Assembly (NCBI RefSeq): GCF_007830265.1
Contig: NZ_VLKE01000001.1
Span: 3,844,001-3,908,000, forward strand
Source: Micromonospora olivasterospora
GTDB taxonomy: Bacteria > Actinomycetota > Actinomycetes > Mycobacteriales > Micromonosporaceae
DNA: 64,000 bases
Reading direction: 5' to 3'
A program made the position numbers and the translations under genes. Below the pieces are notes generated by a model. The model was not told the DNA's origin. It was given only the letters and a program-made list of their open reading frames with translations, and did no database searches. Positions 43,318-50,737 of the stretch are shown in pieces; positions within the stretch are counted from its first letter, which is position 1, and every line of letters begins with the position of its first letter.

Positions 43318-44871
43318 TCACAGGGGCGGCGGTGCGGGTGGCGGCTCGGGCGGCAGGCTCGGCGCCAGCCGACGCAGCGACGCGAACGTCGGCACGAGCG
43401 CGTCGTACAGCTCGGAGAACAGCGGGAGCAGGGCGGCGTACGTGGCGGCGGCGGCCGGGTCGGGGCGTACCGTCTCGTCGATCCGCACCAGGTCGGCCGC
43501 CACGTCCACCGACGGGATCAGGCCCAGGGCCTGCATGCCCAGCAGCGCCGCGCCGAAGCTGGACCCCTCGTGACCGACCGGGAACCGCACCGGCATGCCG
43601 AGCACGTCGGCGAGCATCTGCCGCCACAGGCGACTGCGGGCGAAGCCCCCGCCGGCCCGCACCTCCCGCACCTCGTTGCCCGCCGCCCGCACCGACGACA
43701 GCACCAGCGCCAGCTGCTGGCAGACCCCCTCCAGCGCCGCCCGGACCAGGTGCTCCCGGCCGTGACCGTGGGTCAACCCCACGTACGCCCCGCGCGGCAG
43801 CGCGCTCCAGTGCGGGGCGCGCTCGCTCAGCAGGTACGGCAGCATGATCAGCCCGCCCGAGCCGACCGGCGCCCGGGCGGCCAGGTCCAGCAGTTCCTCC
43901 TCGGCGTGCTCGCCCAGCTCCGGGGCCAGCGCCTCGCCCGCCCACTGGAGCACGATCCCGCCGTTGTTGATCGCCCCGCCGACCACCCACCGGTCCTCGG
44001 TCAGGGCGTAGCAGAACACCCCGCCCAGCGGGTCCACGGCCGGCCGTTCGACCATCACCCGCATCGCCCCGCTGGTGCCGATCGAGCAGGCCACCTCGCC
44101 CGGGTGGACCGCGCCGAGCCCCAGGTTGGCCAGCGGCCCGTCGCCCGCGCCGACCACCACCGGCGTGTCCGCCGGCAGGCCCGTCGCCTCGGCCGCCGCC
44201 GGAGTCAGCCCCGGCAACACCGTGGTGGTGGGGACGAGCCGCGGCAGCTGCTCCTCGGTGATCCCCGCCCGGCCCAGCGCCTCGGCGTCCCAGGCCAGCC
44301 GGTGGATGTTCATCAGCCCGGTGCCCGAGGCCACCGAGTGGTCGGTGACCATGGCCTCGCACAGCCGCAGCAGCACGTAGTCCTTGATGCCGACCCAGTG
44401 CGCGACCCGCTCGAACAGCCTCGGCTCCTGCTCGGCGAACCAGACCAGCTTCGAGAACGGCGCCATCGGGTGCACGGGCGTCCCGGTCCGGCGGTGCAGC
44501 GCCAGCCCCGACGGCACGGCCCGCATCCGCTCGGCCTGCCGGCTGGCCCGCGAGTCCGCCCACGTCACGGACGCGGTCAGCGGCTCGCCGTCGGCGTCCA
44601 GCCCGATCAGGCTGTGCATCGCCGTGCTGAACGACAGCCCTGCCACCGGGCCGGGCAGCTCCGCCACCACCGCGCGGACCGTCTCCAGCACCGCGTCGAG
44701 GATCAGCCGCGGGTCCTGCTCGGCGTACCCGGGGTGCGGCTCGTCCAGCGGGTAGCCCGCCGAGTGCGCGGCCAGCTGCCGCCCCTCGGTGTCGTACGCG
44801 ACGCTCTTCGTGCTGGTGGTCCCGATGTCGACCCCGATCACCACGCGGGGGTACGCGTCCGGGCCGGTCAC
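43318..44871 (-). CDS. gntK: Gluconokinase (FGGY carbohydrate kinase)
   Basis: A 517-residue FGGY-family kinase that phosphorylates gluconate with ATP to 6-phosphogluconate for the pentose phosphate route. Motifs: phosphate-1 VIGVDIGTTSTKSVAYD (Asp15), TWADSRASRQAE (substrate region), GAGDGPLANLGLGAVHPGEVACSIGTSGAMR (phosphate-2) and VRAGGGFARSRLWRQMLADVLGMPV (adenosine). GTG 44871 is preceded by a GAGGGGG stretch and gives the normal N-terminus; a longer frame upstream is not supported. Co-transcribed with the permease gene downstream. No GntR regulator is adjacent. Confidence 0.92.
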   Translation of the reverse strand: MTGPDAYPRVVIGVDIGTTSTKSVAYDTEGRQLAAHSAGYPLDEPHPGYAEQDPRLILDAVLETVRAVVAELPGPVAGLSFSTAMHSLIGLDADGEPLTASVTWADSRASRQAERMRAVPSGLALHRRTGTPVHPMAPFSKLVWFAEQEPRLFERVAHWVGIKDYVLLRLCEAMVTDHSVASGTGLMNIHRLAWDAEALGRAGITEEQLPRLVPTTTVLPGLTPAAAEATGLPADTPVVVGAGDGPLANLGLGAVHPGEVACSIGTSGAMRVMVERPAVDPLGGVFCYALTEDRWVVGGAINNGGIVLQWAGEALAPELGEHAEEELLDLAARAPVGSGGLIMLPYLLSERAPHWSALPRGAYVGLTHGHGREHLVRAALEGVCQQLALVLSSVRAAGNEVREVRAGGGFARSRLWRQMLADVLGMPVRFPVGHEGSSFGAALLGMQALGLIPSVDVAADLVRIDETVRPDPAAAATYAALLPLFSELYDALVPTFASLRRLAPSLPPEPPPAPPPL

Positions 44872-45100
44872 GGGCCCACCCCCCTCGCGTCGGATGGCGC
44901 GGGGCACGCCCTCGTGACCCGGCTGGGATCCTGTTACCCAGAGACGAACCACCCACACGGTCCGTCCGGTCGACTCCCCTGTGCGTACCAGTCCATCCCC
45001 TGATCGGGTATTTCAGCGGCTTCGACGGGTTTGTGACGCGTTCGCCTCGTTGAATCGGGTGACACCCCGGTTGGTGGTTCGCGCGGGCGGAGGAGTCGGC

Positions 45101-46273
45101 GTGGCGAGGACTGGATCCACGGGCAGCACCTGGCGGTACCGGTGGGCACACCGGCAGAACGAACGGCGCCACCGTACGTACCGCGGCGCCGAGCAGGCGT
45201 GGCGGCGGCGCGACGAGGAACTGCGGCGGCTGCGCGACACCGCGGCCGGCTTCGGCAGCTCCCCGGGAGCCGGCGCCGGCCTGCCCCTGGAACTCGCCCC
45301 GGGCGAGGTCGTCTTCTGGGCGCTGCCCGCCGCGCAGCTCGTCGAGGTGCGGCACACCGCCGTGCTGCCCGCCCCCGACCTCAACGTCGACCCCGACCGG
45401 CCGCCGCTGCACCACCGGCGCCCCGAGGGCGTCAAGGCCGTCGACGCCGGCATCGCCGTGGTCACCGACCGCCGGCTCGTCCTGCTCGGCGGGCGCGGCC
45501 GGCGCGACTGGGCGTACGGGAGAATCACCGGCCTCGCCCACGACCCGACGGCGCCGGTGACCCTGATCCAGGTCCTCGACCGGCGGCGCACCTCCGGGCT
45601 GCTGCTGCCCCGCGACGCCGCCGCCGAGTTCCGGTTCATCCTCACCCTGGCCTTCGCCGAGGCCATCGAGCAGCGCCCCGCCGTGGTCGCCCAGCTCGAC
45701 GAGCTGATCGCCGAACACGAGCGGGCCCGGCCGACGCGGCCGTCCGTCGTCACCCCCGCCCAGGCCGGGATGGCCGCGCGGCTGCCGGGCGGCCGCCGTA
45801 CGGTCGCGGTGGCCGCCGCTGCGGCGCTGCTGGTGCCCGCGCTGCTGTTCGAGTCGGACCCGCCGGCGCGGCCCGGCCCGGAGGTCGCCGTGGCCGCCAC
45901 CGCCCCGCCCGCCACCGCTTCGCCCTCGGCCCTGCCCTCGGCCCTGCCCTCGGCCCTGCCCGTGCCCAGCCCGCGCCCGGCCGGCCGCGTCCCGGTTCCG
46001 GCGAAGGTGGCCGCGCCCCGCGTCGCGTCACCCACGCCCGTGCGGGAGCGGCGCTGCGGCGCCCCCGCCAACCCCCTCGGGTACGACTACTGCGGCGGCT
46101 CCCGCATCCGCAAACCCAACTGGCGGGTGTGCGACTACTTCGAATGCGGGCGGGAGTTCTGGGCGGGACGGGGATACCTGGTGCAGTGCCGCGACGGATC
46201 GGTCAGCCTGACCGGCGGGCAGCGCGGCGTCTGCTCCAGCCACGGCGGCCTGCGCCGGACGGTCTGGACGTGA
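45101..46273 (+). CDS. Single-pass membrane protein with Cys-rich DUF3761-like tail
   Basis: A 390-residue protein. Residues 1-50 are basic (YRWAHRQNERRHRTYRGAEQAWRRRDEELRRL). Residues about 60-205 form a beta-rich cytoplasmic module (ELAPGEVVFWALPAAQLVEVRHTAV ... GIAVVTDRRLVLLGG). One TM segment at about 235-250 (TVAVAAAAALLVPALLF) is followed by a Pro/Ala/Ser linker with SALP repeats. The external C-terminus has six Cys (CGAPANPLGYDYC ... CDYFEC ... VQCRDGSVSLTGGQRGVCSSHGG), as in DUF3761-type domains. GTG 45101 has a GGCGGAGGAG site. Function unknown; perhaps surface-exposed. The last codons start a long tandem repeat. Confidence 0.7.
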   Translation: MARTGSTGSTWRYRWAHRQNERRHRTYRGAEQAWRRRDEELRRLRDTAAGFGSSPGAGAGLPLELAPGEVVFWALPAAQLVEVRHTAVLPAPDLNVDPDRPPLHHRRPEGVKAVDAGIAVVTDRRLVLLGGRGRRDWAYGRITGLAHDPTAPVTLIQVLDRRRTSGLLLPRDAAAEFRFILTLAFAEAIEQRPAVVAQLDELIAEHERARPTRPSVVTPAQAGMAARLPGGRRTVAVAAAAALLVPALLFESDPPARPGPEVAVAATAPPATASPSALPSALPSALPVPSPRPAGRVPVPAKVAAPRVASPTPVRERRCGAPANPLGYDYCGGSRIRKPNWRVCDYFECGREFWAGRGYLVQCRDGSVSLTGGQRGVCSSHGGLRRTVWT

Positions 46274-46440
46274 GCCGGATGGTCTGGACGTGAGCTGGAC
46301 GGTCTGGACGTGAGCTGGACGGTCTGGACGTGAGCCGGATGGTCTGGACGTGAGCTGGACGGTCTGGACGTGAGCTGGACGGTCTGGACGTGAGCCGGAT
46401 GGTCTGGACGTGAGCTGGACGGTCTGGACGTGAGCTGGAC
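46261..46440 (+). repeat. Higher-order tandem repeat, 3 x 60 bp (9 x 20 bp)
   Basis: Three perfect 60-bp copies, each made of three 20-bp units (GGTCTGGACGTGAGCYGGAY). A partial unit precedes and follows. The array begins in the last codons of the previous gene (its TGA lies in the first unit) and repeats the stop signal downstream. No coding role is supported on either strand. Confidence 0.97.
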
Positions 46441-46565
46441 GGTCTGGACCTGAGCCGGTCCGGCCCCGGCACCCTCAGCTGACGGGGTGGCGCGCCCGGT
46501 CCCCGGCCGTGTCCCGCGGCAGCCACCGCCGGCCGCGTGTGGCGGGGTGGCGCGCGTGCCGCATC

Positions 46566-47126
46566 ATGATCGGCATGTTCAGCCTCAAGCGGAAGCAGCA
46601 TCGGACGAAGAAGCGCGGCTCCGGCTCCTCGTGCGACGGTTGCGACGGCTGCGACTGCGACGGCCCGGACTGCTGCGACTTCGGGCTCTTCTCGTTCATG
46701 CTCACCCTCGGCTCCGTGACGGCCGGCGCTGCCGCCCGGCTGCCCGGGGCCGGTGCTCGCCGTTCCGGGCCGGGTGCCGTGCGTTCCGGCGCGGGTGCGG
46801 TGCGTTCCGGGCCGGGTGCCGTGCGTTCCGGCGCGGGTGCCGTGCGTTCCGGGGTGGGTGCCGTGCGTTCCGGGCCGGGTGCCGTGCGTTCCGGCGCGGC
46901 CCGGGCGTCGGTGGTCGACCGGGCGGGTCGGGCCGCGATCCTCGCCTACCGGCGCTGGCTGTCGCACCGCTGGCCCGGTCAGTGCCGGTACACGCCGACG
47001 TGCAGCGCGTACGGGCTGGCCGCCGTGGAGCGGTACGGACTGGCGGTGGGCGGGCGGATGGCGGCCAACCGGCTGCGGCGCTGCAAGCCGGGCGTGCCGC
47101 GGGGCACGTACGACCCGGTGCGCTGA
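46566..47126 (+). CDS. yidD: YidD-family protein with Cys-rich N-terminus and internal repeats
   Basis: The C-terminal about 70 residues are a membrane-protein insertion efficiency factor (YidD, Haemolytic) domain: AILAYRRWLSHRWPGQCRYTPTCSAYGLAAVERYGLAVGGRMAANRLRRCKPG, with the three conserved Cys. YidD helps YidC insert membrane proteins. Unusually, it is fused to a basic N-terminus, a Cys/Asp cluster (SCDGCDGCDCDGPDCCDFG) and six 7-residue repeats (SGPGAVR/SGAGAVR) encoded by a 21-bp minisatellite. A possible TM segment (FSFMLTLGSVTAGAAARL) follows the Cys cluster. Start could be ATG 46566 or 46575. A normal YidD near rpmH-rnpA-yidC is presumably elsewhere. Confidence 0.82.
   Translation: MIGMFSLKRKQHRTKKRGSGSSCDGCDGCDCDGPDCCDFGLFSFMLTLGSVTAGAAARLPGAGARRSGPGAVRSGAGAVRSGPGAVRSGAGAVRSGVGAVRSGPGAVRSGAARASVVDRAGRAAILAYRRWLSHRWPGQCRYTPTCSAYGLAAVERYGLAVGGRMAANRLRRCKPGVPRGTYDPVR
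46762..46887 (+). repeat. Coding minisatellite, 6 x 21 bp
   Basis: Six tandem 21-bp units (GTTCCGG-N6-GGTGCSGTGC type) plus a partial seventh, in frame, encoding SG(P/A/V)GAVR heptapeptides of the YidD fusion protein. Confidence 0.9.
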
Positions 47127-47256
47127 GCCGTCGTCGTCTCCGGCCTGCCTCCCGGCCTGCTTCTCCGGCCTGCTTCTCCGGCCTGCTCCTGCGATCGGTC
47201 TCCGCGGCCTGCTTCTTCGGCCTGCCTCCGCGACTTGCTTCCGCAGTCGGGCGGCG

Positions 47257-47784
47257 TCACGGCTGGCCGAAGTCGGGGATCGTGATCGTGCCATCGTCCG
47301 CGAGCGGGAAGCCGGGATTCCAGGCGATCTCCCACACGTGCCCGTCCGGGTCGGCGAAGCAGCCGGCGTACCCGCCGTAGAAGGTCTCCCGGGCGGGGCG
47401 GGTGATCCTCGCCCCGCCCGCTGCCGCCACCGCCAGAACCTCGTCGACCTCGGCCCGGGAGCGGACGTTGTGCGCCAGGGTCAACCCGCCGAAGCCGTCC
47501 CCGCCGCGGACCGTGGCTCCGGCTCGGCTGCCTCCGGCGCCGCTGCCCCCTGCTTCGGTGATCCCGGTGCCCTCGTCTTCGGGGATTCCGGCGCCCTCTT
47601 CTTCGATGATCCCGGCGTCCTCGGCCAGCTTCTCCCGTGACCAGAGCACGACGCCCAGGCCGCCGGCCTGGTAGAAGACGGTCTCCTCGACCTCCTGGCC
47701 CCGCCAGCCCAGCCGCTCGTAGAACGCGCGGGCGCGGGCCAGGTCGGCCACGCCCAGGGTGACGAGGCTGATGCGCTGCTCCAT
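47257..47784 (-). CDS. VOC-family (glyoxalase-like) protein with a repeat insertion
   Basis: A 175-residue vicinal-oxygen-chelate protein. N-terminal ISLVTLGVADLARARAFYERLGW and C-terminal GGYAGCFADPDGHVWEIAWNPGF are the two beta-alpha-beta-beta-beta modules. Between them, residues about 57-95 are a low-complexity insertion (EDAGIIEEEGAGIPEDEGTG and following) built from about 8-residue repeats, absent from normal homologues. Family enzymes bind a divalent metal and act on small electrophiles or antibiotics. Start ATG 47784 was preferred over a longer basic N-terminus from 47823. Confidence 0.85.
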   Translation of the reverse strand: MEQRISLVTLGVADLARARAFYERLGWRGQEVEETVFYQAGGLGVVLWSREKLAEDAGIIEEEGAGIPEDEGTGITEAGGSGAGGSRAGATVRGGDGFGGLTLAHNVRSRAEVDEVLAVAAAGGARITRPARETFYGGYAGCFADPDGHVWEIAWNPGFPLADDGTITIPDFGQP

Positions 47785-47827
47785 CCCCGGACCGTACCGC
47801 CGGCGCCGGCGCCCCGTCCGCACGCGG

Positions 47828-47885
47828 CCGCCATGTCGGCGACATGGCGGTATCCGAGCCGCCTGGACACCGCCATGTCGGCGAC
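47828..47885. repeat. Near-perfect palindrome plus a half copy
   Basis: 11-bp arms CCGCCATGTCG (47828-47838) and CGACATGGCGG (47840-47850) around a single central base. A further CCGCCATGTCGGCGACA lies at about 47870-47886. It sits between the 5' end of the VOC gene and the 3' end of the next minus-strand gene, so it could be a terminator or a protein-binding site. Confidence 0.7.
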
Positions 47886-47907
47886 AAGGAGTGGATCTAG
47901 CCCCGAT

Positions 47908-48264
47908 CTAGCCCAGCGCGACCTGGACGGCCACGTCGCGCTTCGGGTAGTACGAGTCCACCTGCTCCGAGCCGTACTTCGCGCGGAACATCTCCTCGAT
48001 GCGTCGTACCCGGTCGGCGTCGGTGATGGGGGTCGCGGACGTGCTCAGCGCCATGCCGTTCCTGGCGATCTCCACCATCGGTGTGCGCCGCACGTTCTTG
48101 TACCAGTCGCTGTCCGAGCCGGTCACCGGCATCAGGAACATGCTGTCGTCCTGCTGCACGAACCAGACGGGCCGCGAGCTCTGCCGCCCCGACTTCCGGC
48201 CGGTCACGGTGAGTTCGATCTCGCGGGCGTCCGCGAGGGCTTCCCTGACGGCGGGATTGGTCAC
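47908..48264 (-). CDS. Deazaflavin (F420)-dependent nitroreductase-like protein
   Basis: A 118-residue protein of the split-beta-barrel DUF385/FDOR family: EIELTVTGRKSGRQSSRPVWFVQQDDSMFLMPV, then SDSDWYKNVRRTPMVEI and an ending with RVRRIEEMFRAKYGSEQVDSYYP. These bind F420 (or flavin) and reduce nitro compounds, quinones or other substrates; F420 is present throughout actinobacteria. GTG 48264 was chosen because GGAGGA lies 6 nt upstream; an in-frame TTG at 48279 would overlap that site. Substrate unknown. Confidence 0.8.
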   Translation of the reverse strand: MTNPAVREALADAREIELTVTGRKSGRQSSRPVWFVQQDDSMFLMPVTGSDSDWYKNVRRTPMVEIARNGMALSTSATPITDADRVRRIEEMFRAKYGSEQVDSYYPKRDVAVQVALG

Positions 48265-48485
48265 GGTGTCCTCCGGCAAGTTCCGTAGGTGCTCCCGCCT
48301 GCCAGGCTATGGCCCTTCGCGGTCGGCCGCCGCCGGATCGGGGAGACCGCGCCACCCGTGATTCTCACCGAACCGGGGAATCGCGGTGGCCGCAACTCGC
48401 AGTCACCCCGTGTGTCGTTGACTTGGGCGCAGCGGTGGCTGTGATTGAGTGACCGGGTCCACGACGGCCACGCCACGGAGCTGGA

Positions 48486-49043
48486 ATGACCGACGGAATA
48501 CGGGAGATCGAGGTCAAATACCGCGTAGCCGACCCGGCACCGCTGGTGTGGGCGCTGCGGGAGCGCGGCGTGGTGCTCTCCGCGCCGATCCTGCAGGACG
48601 ACCAGGCGTACGCGGCCAACGGCTGGAGCTACGGGCAGAGCAAGACCGGCGCCGCGTTCGCCCGACTGCGTACGGAGAACGGCCGGCACACCTTCTGCGT
48701 GAAGAAGCCGCTCGACAACGAGTTGGCATGTGCGGAGCACGAGACCGAAGTCCTCGCCCGGGGCGAGATGCACCAGGCGATCCTCGCAATGGGCTTCTAC
48801 CCGACCATCCGGATCGTGAAGACCCGGCGCACGGGTCGGTTCGACCGGATGCTGCTCTGCCTCGACGACGTCGACGGGCTCGGGGCGTTCTTCGAGATCG
48901 AGGCCATGGTCGGTGGCGACCGGCCGGCCGCCGAGGTGCAGAGAGATCTGGACAGGTTCGCCAGATCCCTCGGCGTCGACCTGGTACGCAGCACGGAGAC
49001 CTACGATTCGCTGATCCGAGCGAGCCTGCCTGTCGGCGCCTGA
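48486..49043 (+). CDS. CYTH-domain protein (class IV adenylate cyclase-like)
   Basis: A 185-residue CYTH protein. The N-terminal EIEVKYRV gives the diagnostic ExExK (Glu7, Glu9, Lys11). It is followed by FARLRTENGRHTFCVKKPL (basic residues for triphosphate binding), HETEV, then IRIVKTRRTGRF and LCLDDVDGLGAFFEIEAMV. The tunnel fold binds triphosphates; members include class IV adenylate cyclase (CyaB) and thiamine triphosphatase. The catalytic type cannot be told apart here. Possibly leaderless or weakly initiated; no strong ribosome site is seen. Confidence 0.87.
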   Translation: MTDGIREIEVKYRVADPAPLVWALRERGVVLSAPILQDDQAYAANGWSYGQSKTGAAFARLRTENGRHTFCVKKPLDNELACAEHETEVLARGEMHQAILAMGFYPTIRIVKTRRTGRFDRMLLCLDDVDGLGAFFEIEAMVGGDRPAAEVQRDLDRFARSLGVDLVRSTETYDSLIRASLPVGA

Positions 49044-49189
49044 CCGACTGTCTCGTCGGGCAGCAGCCCGATGCGGGTCAGCAGTTCGGCTGCCACCTCG
49101 TCCGGCTTCTGCTCGCCCACGTCGTGCAGGTGCACGGGGAAGCCTGCCTCGGCGAGCTCCACCGCCACCCGGTCGTACCATTCGCGCTC
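49001..49189 (-). pseudogene. Remnant of a P-loop kinase-like gene (C-terminus)
   Basis: Minus-strand residues EREWYDRVAVELAEAGFPVHLHDVGEQKPDEVAAELLTRIGLLPDE read like the C-terminal end of a small nucleoside/adenylyl-sulfate-kinase-like ATPase. No Walker A or start is found upstream; the frame becomes unrelated before 49190. Overlaps the 3' end of the CYTH gene. Apart from this, 49044-49361 holds nothing recognisable. Confidence 0.4.
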
Positions 49190-49361
49190 GCGTCTCCCCG
49201 CCTCCGGCCCGCAACGGTGAAAGCGGCTGTGACCAGGCAGCGAGGGTCGGCCCGTGGTAGTCGTCGGTCCCGTACCGGGCCGTCTCGCCTCCACGACGGA
49301 GCAAACCTGGCCGGCCGGCCCGCCGATCAGCCGGCGAGGCTGGGTGGGCCGGGTGCGGCCA

Positions 49362-49730
49362 TCAATCCGGGGCGTGGCAGACGGCCTCGACGTTGTTGCC
49401 GTCGGGGTCGCGGACGAACGCGCCGTAGTAGGTCGCGTGGTACTCCGGCCAGACCCTGGGGGCGTGCAGCACCTCCGCGCCGGAGGCGACCGCCGCGTCG
49501 TGGAACGCCCGCACCGCCGCCCGATCCGGGGCGGTGAACGCGATGTGCGCCTCGTGCGCGTTACCCGGGGAGGTCACCGGGCTGAGCCAGAAGTCGGGAC
49601 TGTCGCCGCCGTACCCGATCACGTCGCCGAACTGCATCAGGCGGCGCGCGCCCAGCGGGGCGAGGACGGTGTCGTAGAAGGCGGCGCTGGCCGGAACGTC
49701 GCGGACCTGGATGCCCAGGTGATCGAGCAT
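49362..49730 (-). CDS. VOC-family (glyoxalase/bleomycin-resistance-like) protein
   Basis: A 122-residue VOC protein: MLDHLGIQVRDVPASAAFYDTVLAPLGAR, SPDFWLSPV, HEAHIAFTAPDRAAVRAFHDAAVASGAEVLHAPRVWPEYHATYYGAFVRDPDGNNVEAVCH. His4, His66 and Glu116 are candidate metal ligands. Similar proteins are annotated as PhnB-like or lactoylglutathione-lyase-like; substrate unknown. The start at 49730 was preferred over an in-frame longer version. Confidence 0.9.
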   Translation of the reverse strand: MLDHLGIQVRDVPASAAFYDTVLAPLGARRLMQFGDVIGYGGDSPDFWLSPVTSPGNAHEAHIAFTAPDRAAVRAFHDAAVASGAEVLHAPRVWPEYHATYYGAFVRDPDGNNVEAVCHAPD

Positions 49731-49840
49731 GGCGAACTCCCTCACATGTCGTGGCGCCGGTGACACTAACGCCCGGCTATGACACTCCCCTCCGCGCTGA
49801 CGCTGCCTGAGCAACCATGCCAGGCGTGCCACGGCACCCG

Positions 49841-50737
49841 CTACGCGGCCAGTGCGTCACCCTTGAACACCTCGCGCCGGTGCCAGTCGACGTGCGCGGG
49901 GGCCGGGAGCGGGGTGCCGGGGCGGGGCCGCAAAGCGCGGCCGTGCAGGTCGTACACCGATCTGCCGACGTCGGTGCGGGCGGTGAAGGCCGCCGACACG
50001 GTGATTCCCATGCCGCCGTCGAGCCCGACCGCCCCGAAGTCGAACAGCTTGTGGTGCAGCACGCACAGGGCCAACCCGTTGTCGGGATCGTCCGGCCCGT
50101 CGTGGGAGAACCAGCGCACGTGGGCCGCCTCCACACCGACCGAGGCGTGGCCGAGCTGCCCGTCGTACCCGCAGAAGGCGCACTGGCGGTCCCACGCCCG
50201 CAGGATGTCGGCGCGCCAGCCACCCCTTCGGCGCCGCGCGGCTACCGCCGTCGGTGCCGTGGCGTGCAGGATCTCGTCGGCGTCCAGCCCGGCCGCGACG
50301 AGCACGTCGGGTGCGATGGTGGGCGGGAAGTGGCTCTCCACCAGGGCCCGGGCGACCGACCGCAGCAGCTCCGGGTCGCCCCGCAGGGCTGCCTCGACCG
50401 ACTCGGCGAACCGCCCGGAGACGTCGTGGGCGCTCAGCGGCCCGACCAGATCCATCGGTACGTCCCGGCTCAGCGTCCAGACGCCGTCGCTCCGCAGCCG
50501 GGTGAACGGGTACGCCGCGCTCTGCGCCCGTCCCGTCCTCGACGCCGGCCCGAACTCGGCGATCAGGTCGCTGAGCCCCTGCTGCGCCTCCGACCAGGGC
50601 AGCTCGCTGGATCCGGTGCCGGCGAGACGCCCGAGTGCCAGCAGCACCAGCAGGGGTTTGTGCGGGGCCCGGCGGCCCTGCTGCTGGTGCAGGCGCAGAC
50701 TGGTCAGCCGGTCCAGCACCTCGCGCCTGGTGCTCAT
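49841..50737 (-). CDS. HNH endonuclease with N-terminal recognition-like domain
   Basis: A 298-residue protein. C-terminal HNH nuclease: CAFC at 186-189, EAAHVRW (His206), DNGLALCVLHHKLFD (Asn220, Cys225, His229). The N-terminal about 160 residues (LTSLRLHQQQGRRAPHKPLLVLLALGRLAG...) resemble the DNA-reading part of ScoMcrA-type modification-dependent nucleases, though this is by pattern only. ATG 50737 overlaps the stop of the big helicase gene by 4 nt (ATGA), so the two are one operon. Likely DNA-cutting arm of a restriction-like defence system. Confidence 0.85.
   Translation of the reverse strand: MSTRREVLDRLTSLRLHQQQGRRAPHKPLLVLLALGRLAGTGSSELPWSEAQQGLSDLIAEFGPASRTGRAQSAAYPFTRLRSDGVWTLSRDVPMDLVGPLSAHDVSGRFAESVEAALRGDPELLRSVARALVESHFPPTIAPDVLVAAGLDADEILHATAPTAVAARRRRGGWRADILRAWDRQCAFCGYDGQLGHASVGVEAAHVRWFSHDGPDDPDNGLALCVLHHKLFDFGAVGLDGGMGITVSAAFTARTDVGRSVYDLHGRALRPRPGTPLPAPAHVDWHRREVFKGDALAA

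Noticed and set aside
46261..46440. CRISPR array
   Set aside because: Units are contiguous with no unique spacers, and no cas genes lie nearby. The same holds for 41631-41729 and 25679-25843.
46203..47294. A 363-codon minus-strand protein with HVQTIRLTS repeats
   Set aside because: It is antisense to the 60-bp repeat array and the YidD gene; the repeat phase alone keeps it open.
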